Source of the DNA: Cupriavidus agavae
Lineage (GTDB): Bacteria > Pseudomonadota > Gammaproteobacteria > Burkholderiales > Burkholderiaceae
Assembly (NCBI RefSeq): GCF_004217045.1
Contig: NZ_SGXM01000001.1
Coordinates: 1 to 64,000 of the forward strand
Reading direction: 5' to 3'
Length of the DNA stretch: 64,000 bases
Part shown: in pieces, positions 58,557-64,000 of the stretch
Position numbering within the stretch: position 1 is the first letter of the stretch
Layout: each line of letters starts with the position of its first letter
Notes under the pieces: model-generated
Told to the model about the DNA's origin: nothing
Databases searched by the model: none
What the model saw: the letters and a program-made list of their open reading frames with translations, nothing else
Translations under genes and position numbers: made by a program

Positions 58557-58804
58557 GGTTCCGCCAGCGGGACAACGTGGTTCCCCGGACGGGTCAGTCC
58601 CGATGCGGCAGGCCGCCCCCGCATCTATAATGCCGCGCATGGACAAGCCAAGATCGTCTCCACGGCAGGTCCGCCGCACGGCATGGTGGGTGGCGTTCGC
58701 TGCCCTGGCCGGATTCCTGCTGGCCGACCTGACCTGACGCGCGCATCCCGGATGTGCGCTGCCCGCCGCCGCTGACGGCCCGGCGGGCTATCTCGTTGTT
58801 TTCT

Positions 58805-58833
58805 TTGCGGTTTTCAGTTAACCGCGCTATAAT
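58805..58833 (+). promoter_or_regulatory. rplU-rpmA-obgE promoter
   Basis: TTGCGG (58805-58810), a 17-base spacer and a perfect TATAAT (58828-58833). The start would be near 58840, giving a leader of about 118 bases before rplU. Confidence 0.65.
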
Positions 58834-58957
58834 CCCCGGTTCCTTCGGTCGCGTCTACGGGCGCGTGCCGTTTGCGGCGCACGAAACGGCGCCGGCCCGG
58901 CGGCTCCGGCTTTCCGGGCAGCAATCCTCGTTTCATTCATACATGAGAGGTTCGACA

Positions 58958-59269
58958 ATGTACGCGGTCGTAAAAACCGGCGGCAAGCAATACAAGGTTG
59001 CTGCTGGCGAAAAACTTAAAGTAGAACAGATACCGGCTGACATTGGCGCAGAAATCACGCTGGACCAGGTGCTCGCAGTGGGCGCAGGCGACCAAATCAA
59101 ATTTGGCACGCCGCTGGTGAGCGGGGCTTCCGTCAAGGCTACCGTTATCGCCCAGGGTCGTCACGACAAGGTGAAGATCTTCAAGATGCGCCGTCGCAAG
59201 CACTACCAGAAGCGTCAGGGCCATCGTCAGAATTACACCGAACTGCGCATCGAAGCCATCGTCGCCTGA
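58958..59269 (+). CDS. rplU: 50S ribosomal protein L21
   Basis: 103 residues, the normal length. N-terminal [19 protein letters not shown] and the C-terminal signature [20 protein letters not shown] are those of L21, which binds 23S rRNA domain I. GAGAGG (58945-58950) precedes the ATG. It is the first gene of the usual rplU-rpmA-obgE group. Confidence 0.97.
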   Translation: MYAVVKTGGKQYKVAAGEKLKVEQIPADIGAEITLDQVLAVGAGDQIKFGTPLVSGASVKATVIAQGRHDKVKIFKMRRRKHYQKRQGHRQNYTELRIEAIVA

Positions 59270-59322
59270 GCCCCGGCTCGGACACAGGCTTTCATCGCAA
59301 ACAGGTCAACTGGAGTTAAGAC

Positions 59323-59583
59323 ATGGCACAGAAAAAAGGCGGCGGTTCCACGCGGAACGGCCGTGATTCGGAATCGAAGCGTCTGGGCGTGAAGGTGTTC
59401 GGTGGCCAGGCTATCAACGCCGGCGGCATCATCGTTCGCCAACGCGGCACGCGTGTTCACGCTGGCGACAACGTGGGCGTGGGCAAGGACCACACCCTGT
59501 TCGCGCTGGTGGACGGCCACGTGCAGTTCGCCGTCAAGGGCGCTGCCAAGAAGCAGCAGGTCAGCGTCGTTCCGGCGGCCTGA
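59323..59583 (+). CDS. rpmA: 50S ribosomal protein L27
   Basis: 86 residues. The start [19 protein letters not shown] is typical of Gram-negative L27 without a cleaved N-terminal extension; its tail reaches the peptidyl-transferase centre. [21 protein letters not shown] is conserved. It lies 53 bases after rplU and is followed by a terminator. Confidence 0.97.
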   Translation: MAQKKGGGSTRNGRDSESKRLGVKVFGGQAINAGGIIVRQRGTRVHAGDNVGVGKDHTLFALVDGHVQFAVKGAAKKQQVSVVPAA

Positions 59584-59602
59584 TCTCAGCCTTTGCAGCA
59601 CG

Positions 59603-59637
59603 AAAGGCCCCGCAGCGCATGCGGGGCTTTTTTTGTT
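59603..59637 (+). terminator. Terminator after rpmA
   Basis: An inverted repeat with arms AGGCCCCGCA and TGCGGGGCTT (one G-T pair), loop GCGCA, then TTTTTTTGTTTT. It separates the two ribosomal genes from obgE, which may also be read through it. Confidence 0.88.
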
Positions 59638-59738
59638 TTGAGAACGCTACCAAAACGAATCTGGCGTAGTGCGCCTCGCTCTGGTAGCGTTTTCGGTCGG
59701 CACCATGCCCGGCCGGATCCTCCTCGGAAGAACCCAAC

Positions 59739-60836
59739 ATGAAGTTCATTGATGAAGCCCGCATCGAAGCGATCGCCGGCAATGGCGGTAACGGTAGCGC
59801 CTCGATGCGGCGCGAAAAGTTCGTGCCGTTCGGCGGCCCCGATGGCGGCGACGGGGGCCGGGGCGGCAGCGTGTTCGCCCAGGCCGACCGCAATATCAAC
59901 ACCCTGATCGATTTCCGCTACGCCAAGAAGCACGTGGCGAAGAACGGCGAGAACGGCCGTGGCGCGGACTGCTATGGCGCAGCCGGCGAGGACATCACAC
60001 TGCGCATGCCGGTGGGCACGCAGATCGTCGACATGGATACCGGCGACGTGGTGGCCGACCTGACCGAGCATGGCCAGATCGTGTGCCTGGCCGAGGGCGG
60101 CATCGGCGGCTGGGGCAACCTCCACTTCAAGTCGAGTACCAACCGCGCGCCGCGCCAGCAGGTGGACGGCAAGCCGGGCGAGCGCCGCATGCTCAAGCTC
60201 GAACTGAAGGTGCTGGCCGACGTGGGCCTGCTGGGCATGCCCAACGCGGGCAAGTCCACCTTCATCTCGCATATCTCGAACGCCCGCCCGAAGGTGGCCG
60301 ACTATCCGTTCACGACGCTGCATCCGAACCTGGGCGTGGTCCGCGTGGACCATGAGCAGTCGTTCGTCGTGGCCGATATCCCGGGGCTGATCGAAGGTGC
60401 CGCCGAGGGCGCCGGCCTGGGCCACCAGTTCCTGCGCCACTTGCAGCGGACGGGTCTTTTGCTGCACATTGTGGATCTGGCGCCGTTCGACGAGTCGGTG
60501 GACCCGGTGGCGGAAGCGAAGGCCATCGTCAACGAACTGAAGAAGTACGACGAAACGCTGTACGAGAAGCCGCGCTGGCTGGTGCTGAACAAGCTCGACA
60601 TGGTGCCGGAAGGCGAGCGCGCCGCCCGCATCAAGGATTTCATCAAGCGCTACAAGTGGAAGGGGCCGGTGTTCCATATCTCGGCGCTGACCGGCGAGGG
60701 CTGCCGCGAGCTGATCTATGCGATCAAGGACCACCTTGTGGCGCTGAAGGCCGAAGAGGCCGCCGCGCTGGCCGAGCCCGATATCCGCCTGGACGATCGC
60801 CTGCACAACGTCGACCGGGACGGTTCCGAAGGCTGA
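59739..60836 (+). CDS. obgE: GTPase ObgE/CgtA
   Basis: A 365-residue GTPase linked to 50S assembly and stress response. The glycine-rich Obg fold is at 1-158 ([26 protein letters not shown]); G1 is [10 protein letters not shown] at 166-175, G2 [10 protein letters not shown]3 DIPGLIEGA, and NKLDM is G4. The C-terminus is short and acidic, with no OCT domain, as usual in proteobacteria. It follows rpmA and precedes proB. Confidence 0.96.
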   Translation: MKFIDEARIEAIAGNGGNGSASMRREKFVPFGGPDGGDGGRGGSVFAQADRNINTLIDFRYAKKHVAKNGENGRGADCYGAAGEDITLRMPVGTQIVDMDTGDVVADLTEHGQIVCLAEGGIGGWGNLHFKSSTNRAPRQQVDGKPGERRMLKLELKVLADVGLLGMPNAGKSTFISHISNARPKVADYPFTTLHPNLGVVRVDHEQSFVVADIPGLIEGAAEGAGLGHQFLRHLQRTGLLLHIVDLAPFDESVDPVAEAKAIVNELKKYDETLYEKPRWLVLNKLDMVPEGERAARIKDFIKRYKWKGPVFHISALTGEGCRELIYAIKDHLVALKAEEAAALAEPDIRLDDRLHNVDRDGSEG

Positions 60837-60891
60837 ACCGGCGTCCATCCACCCTGACAAGCACCAACGAACCCCGGAGACAGTTCCCGCC

Positions 60892-62010
60892 ATGCAATCG
60901 GTCATCGCCCAGGCAAAACGTATCGTCGTCAAAGTGGGTTCGAGCCTGGTTACCAACGACGGCAAGGGGCTGGATCACGATGCCATCGCGCGCTGGGCGG
61001 CACAGATCGCCAAGCTGCGCGGCATGGGCAAGGAGGTGGTGCTGGTCAGCTCGGGCGCCATTGCCGAGGGCATGCAGCGGCTCGGCTGGGCGCGGCGCCC
61101 GAAGGAAATCCACGAGTTGCAGGCCGCCGCCGCCGTCGGGCAGATGGGGCTGGCGCAGGTCTACGAGAGCCAGTTCGGGCGCTACGGCATCCGCACCGCG
61201 CAGGTGCTGCTGACCCACGCCGACCTGGCCGACCGCGAGCGCTACCTGAACGCCCGTTCCACGCTGCTGACGCTGCTGGGGCTGGGCGTGGTGCCGATCA
61301 TCAACGAGAACGACACCGTGGTCACCGACGAAATCAAGTTCGGCGACAACGACACGCTCGGCGCGCTGGTCACGAACCTGATCGAAGGCGATGCGCTGGT
61401 GATCCTGACCGACCAGCGCGGCCTCTACACCGCCGATCCCCGCAAGCATCCGGACGCCCGCTTCGTCGACGAGGCGCTGGCCGGCACGCTGGAACTCGAG
61501 GCCATGGCGGGTGGCGCCGGATCGTCGATCGGGCGCGGCGGCATGCTGACCAAGATACTGGCCGCCAAGCGCGCCGCGAAGTCGGGTGCCCATACGACGA
61601 TCGCCTCGGGCCGCGAGACCGATGTGCTGGGCCGCCTGGCGACGGGCGAGGCCATCGGCACCCAGCTGCTGGCGCCGACCGGCCGGCTGACGGCCCGCAA
61701 GCAATGGATGGCCGACCACCTGCAACTGCGCGGCCGCGTGCTGATCGACGCCGGCGCCGTGGAAAAGCTGACCGGCGGCGGCAAGTCGCTGCTGCCGATC
61801 GGCGTGACCGAAGTCCAGGGCGAATTCGCGCGTGGCGAGGTCATCGCGTGCATCGACACCGAGGGCCACGAGGTGGCGCGCGGCATCACGAACTATTCGA
61901 GCGCCGAGGCACGCCTGATCGCGCGCAAGCCCTCGTCGGAGATCGAAGCGGTGCTCGGGCACCTGAACGAGCCCGAACTGATTCACCGCGACAATCTCGT
62001 ACTGGTCTGA
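60892..62010 (+). CDS. proB: Glutamate 5-kinase
   Basis: 372 residues; first step of proline synthesis. The amino acid kinase domain (1-255) shows [39 protein letters not shown] and [13 protein letters not shown]-terminal PUA domain (about 275-360; [23 protein letters not shown]) is present. It follows obgE by 55 bases and ends at a strong terminator. Confidence 0.96.
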   Translation: MQSVIAQAKRIVVKVGSSLVTNDGKGLDHDAIARWAAQIAKLRGMGKEVVLVSSGAIAEGMQRLGWARRPKEIHELQAAAAVGQMGLAQVYESQFGRYGIRTAQVLLTHADLADRERYLNARSTLLTLLGLGVVPIINENDTVVTDEIKFGDNDTLGALVTNLIEGDALVILTDQRGLYTADPRKHPDARFVDEALAGTLELEAMAGGAGSSIGRGGMLTKILAAKRAAKSGAHTTIASGRETDVLGRLATGEAIGTQLLAPTGRLTARKQWMADHLQLRGRVLIDAGAVEKLTGGGKSLLPIGVTEVQGEFARGEVIACIDTEGHEVARGITNYSSAEARLIARKPSSEIEAVLGHLNEPELIHRDNLVLV

Positions 62011-62040
62011 GATCGGCCAGGCGGGAAGGGAACGAGCCAA

Positions 62041-62080
62041 GCAAAACGGCGAGCCAGGCGGGCTCGCCGTTTTGCTTTCT
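62041..62080 (+). terminator. Terminator after proB
   Basis: A perfect 15-base stem, GCAAAACGGCGAGCC (62041-62055) and GGCTCGCCGTTTTGC (62061-62075), loop AGGCG, followed by TTTCT. The position between converging genes suggests use from both sides. Confidence 0.85.
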
Positions 62081-62102
62081 ACCGGGCAAGGCCGGACGGC
62101 TA

Positions 62103-62690
62103 TCAGGGGCCGGCCTGGCGCGGCGCGTAGGCCTTCAGGTCGCGGATCAGGCGCTCCGGCTTGCCGGCCACGGCACGGCCATCGCAGAAGTAATCGCGCG
62201 CCAGCGTGGCCGCGTAGGCATTGCGCGAGCGGGTCTGCATGCGGATCCACAGGTCGCGCTCTTCGCCCTGGTTCGGAATCCAGGCAGGGGCACCCTTGGG
62301 TAGCGTGGCGTAGATGCGACGCTCGAAGGCATCGCAACGCAAGCCTTCGTAGCTGACGTTGCGGCCGCCGCCCGAGCTGGTGATGACCACGGTGTAGCGC
62401 ACCACGTTGTCATCGCCGACCGAGATGGACTTCGGGTCCACGGCGAAGCGGAAGTTGTCCGCGGAGTCGTTGACCGAGAAGGGAATCAGGTCGGCATCCT
62501 GGGGCAGGGCGGGCAGCGCGGCCTGCTGTTCCTTGAACGGCTTGTCCTCGAACGGATTCACAAAGCCGCTGCTGGCTTTTTCCTCGTCTTCGGGCATGCC
62601 CTTGCCGGTGGTCTTGCAACCCGCCAGCGCGAGGCAGGCGGTCAGGCACAACAGGCCGGCGCGAACGCCCCGGCCGCTGAAACTAGTCAT
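62103..62690 (-). CDS. CNP1-like family lipoprotein
   Basis: A protein of 195 residues. The signal ends in LALAGC, with lipidated Cys near residue 24, giving a lipoprotein. The mature part ([40 protein letters not shown] region, split as seen; then [10 protein letters not shown]) fits the CNP1-like family (PF08750) of Neisseria/Burkholderiales, of unknown function. The start at 62690 is chosen for the signal peptide and overlaps the rppH stop by 8 bases, so the two genes are coupled. Confidence 0.85.
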   Translation of the reverse strand: MTSFSGRGVRAGLLCLTACLALAGCKTTGKGMPEDEEKASSGFVNPFEDKPFKEQQAALPALPQDADLIPFSVNDSADNFRFAVDPKSISVGDDNVVRYTVVITSSGGGRNVSYEGLRCDAFERRIYATLPKGAPAWIPNQGEERDLWIRMQTRSRNAYAATLARDYFCDGRAVAGKPERLIRDLKAYAPRQAGP

Positions 62691-63387
62691 CGGAACTCCG
62701 TGAAGTGGTTGCCGGGCTGGCCGGCGATACTGGTTCGGCGGGCGCTTGCGCCGTGGCGGTGGCCGGGGCCACGGCCGCCGCGTGCATGGTAGCCGATCCG
62801 GGCGCCTCCGCCAGCACCGCCGGTTCGCTGACCTGCGGCCGGGCCGGGCGCGCGCCTTCGCCATGGCGGCCGTGGCTGCCATGGTGATGCCCGTACGGGC
62901 TCAGCGGCACCCGGGCGCGATGCAGGAAGCGCGACAGCTCGGTCAGCGCCATCTGGTAGACATCGCGCTTGAACTCGATCACCGCGTCGAGCGGCACCCA
63001 ATACTGGCTCCAGCGCCAGGCGTCGAACTCCGGATGGTCTGAGGCACGCAGGTGGATGTCGCAATCGCGGCATACCATGCGCAGCAAAAACCAGATCTGT
63101 TTCTGGCCCCTGTAATGGCCGCGGATTTCGCGGCGGATGAACTTGTCCGGCACCTCATAACGCAGCCAGTCGCGCGTGCGACCGACGATCCTGACGTGCT
63201 CCGGCAGCAGCCCGACTTCTTCCTGCAGTTCGCGGTACATGGCCTGTTCAGGCGTTTCGCCGTACTTGATGCCACCTTGCGGAAACTGCCAGGAGTGTTC
63301 GCCGATGCGCTTGCCCCAGAAGACCTCGTTACGTGCGTTGATGAGGATGATGCCGACGTTCGGGCGAAAGCCTTCACGATCGAGCAT
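62683..63387 (-). CDS. rppH: RNA pyrophosphohydrolase
   Basis: A 234-residue NUDIX enzyme that removes pyrophosphate from mRNA 5' ends and triggers decay. The Nudix box is at 38-60 ([23 protein letters not shown]) in two short pieces: GGIKYGETP and RELQEEVGL. The catalytic core ends near residue 165; the rest is an unusual His/Ala/Pro-rich tail beyond the 176 residues of E. coli RppH. GAGG lies 8 bases before the ATG, and a TATAAT on the minus strand (63420-63425) may be its -10. Confidence 0.93.
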   Translation of the reverse strand: MLDREGFRPNVGIILINARNEVFWGKRIGEHSWQFPQGGIKYGETPEQAMYRELQEEVGLLPEHVRIVGRTRDWLRYEVPDKFIRREIRGHYRGQKQIWFLLRMVCRDCDIHLRASDHPEFDAWRWSQYWVPLDAVIEFKRDVYQMALTELSRFLHRARVPLSPYGHHHGSHGRHGEGARPARPQVSEPAVLAEAPGSATMHAAAVAPATATAQAPAEPVSPASPATTSRSSDD

Positions 63388-63581
63388 GACTGCACCTCGA
63401 ATCCTTTAGAATTACGTCGATTATAAAGGATGCGCGCAAGTCGGCCCGTCAGCGGGGATGCTGGTTTTCCCGAGCAAATGGGCAGTTTCAGGCGCGCGGC
63501 CTCCAATGGACGCCCATGTCAGCCGGGCGGGCGGCGTGGCCGGAATGGCCCGCCGTGCCCGGCCTTACGAGAAAGCAACGG

Positions 63582-64000
63582 ATGAAAGCCTCGCAATTCT
63601 TCATTTCCACCCTCAAGGAAGCACCCGCCGACGCGGAAATCGTGTCGCACAAGCTCATGATGCGCGCCGGCATGATCAAGAAGCTCGGCGCCGGCATCTA
63701 CAGCTACATGCCGGTGGGGTTGCGGGTGATCCGCAAGGTGGAGAACATCGTGCGCGAGGAAATGAACCGCGCCGGCGCCGTGGAGCTGTCGATGCCGGTC
63801 ATCCAGCCGGCCGAACTCTGGCAGGAAACCGGCCGCTGGGACAAGATGGGCCCGGAACTGCTGCGCCTGAAGGATCGCCACGAGCGCGATTTCGCCGTCC
63901 AGCCCACTTCCGAGGAGGTGGTGACCGACATCGCCCGCAGCGATATCCGCAGCTACAAGCAGCTGCCGGTCAATTTCTACCAGATCCAGACCAAGTTCCG
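63582..64000 (+). CDS. proS: Proline--tRNA ligase, N-terminal part
   Basis: The first 139 or so codons of a bacterial type prolyl-tRNA synthetase, cut by the window end. Visible: [18 protein letters not shown], the class II motif 1 area [36 protein letters not shown] and the motif 2 opening [16 protein letters not shown]. The divergent rppH-proS pair is usual in the Burkholderiales. AAGCAACGG precedes the ATG; no strong ribosome binding site. Confidence 0.95.
   Translation, partial: MKASQFFISTLKEAPADAEIVSHKLMMRAGMIKKLGAGIYSYMPVGLRVIRKVENIVREEMNRAGAVELSMPVIQPAELWQETGRWDKMGPELLRLKDRHERDFAVQPTSEEVVTDIARSDIRSYKQLPVNFYQIQTKF

Larger units (their letters stand above)
58499..58957. other. Divergent region between ispB and rplU
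   Basis: 459 bases holding the ispB promoter (58529-58556, minus strand), a consensus TATAAT at 58626-58631 placed 8 bases before a short frame of 32 codons (58639-58737), and the rplU promoter (58805-58833). The 32-codon frame would end [17 protein letters not shown] and could be a membrane peptide, but has no ribosome binding site. Confidence 0.55.

Overview
The window is GC-rich chromosomal DNA that reads as a member of the Burkholderiales, most like Cupriavidus/Ralstonia. This placement is inferred from gene content and order; no search was run. Support comes from the betaproteobacterial dcw arrangement ending ftsZ - peroxiredoxin - lpxC - (dciA) - secA - argJ - DUF815 - mutT, the pilBCD-coaE-zapD-yacG block, the ispB / rplU-rpmA-obgE-proB-rppH-proS neighbourhood, a Bug-type tricarboxylate receptor and a Burkholderiales-type porin.

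Layout. 1-119: 3' end of a 5S rRNA and the terminator of its operon. 0.3-9.7 kb: accessory metabolism, with a DUF3047 lipoprotein, an M20 amidohydrolase, a complete five-gene Dpp-like peptide ABC importer and a LivK-type receptor. 10-19.3 kb: molybdopterin oxidoreductase coupled to a lipoprotein aminopeptidase, a TetR regulator, fadD, a small lipoprotein, a MarR regulator, a Bug receptor and a porin. 19.7-20.3 kb: coq7. 20.6-38.6 kb: the complete division and cell wall (dcw) cluster, mraZ-rsmH-ftsL-ftsI-murE-murF-mraY-murD-ftsW-murG-murC-ddlB-ftsQ-ftsA-ftsZ, with a promoter and MraZ box in front and a 14-bp-stem terminator behind. 38.7-48.9 kb: peroxiredoxin, lpxC, an unusual membrane protein, a second M20 amidohydrolase, dciA, secA, argJ, a DUF815 ATPase and mutT. 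49-51 kb: OPT transporter. 51-57 kb (minus strand): the type IV pilus assembly genes pilB, pilC and pilD, then coaE, zapD and yacG. 57.3-64 kb: tRNA-Pro(CGG), ispB, rplU-rpmA-obgE-proB, a CNP1-like lipoprotein, rppH, and the start of proS.

How it works together. Most of the window is housekeeping. The dcw genes make lipid II (MurC-F, Ddl, MraY, MurG), polymerise it at the septum (FtsW/FtsI) and build the divisome (FtsZ, A, Q, L). Many of them are joined by ATGA stop/start overlaps, which implies tight translational coupling. lpxC and secA follow as other envelope functions. ZapD, near the pil genes, also acts on FtsZ. The 5' third looks like nutrient scavenging: peptide, amino acid and organic acid uptake, peptidases and fatty acid activation.

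I found no mobile element, CRISPR array, phage or defence island. The most unusual signal is in the dcw cluster: between ftsW and murG a 113-bp insertion/partial duplication repeats the ftsW 3' end with its ribosome binding site. It creates an uncatalogued 38-codon reading frame joined by ATGA overlaps to both neighbours. Other points of interest are a (CT)5(AT)6 microsatellite just before murD, a four-unit MraZ box over the mraZ promoter, a palindromic operator inside the promoter of the first M20 gene, and a long-stem hairpin family in intergenic spaces.
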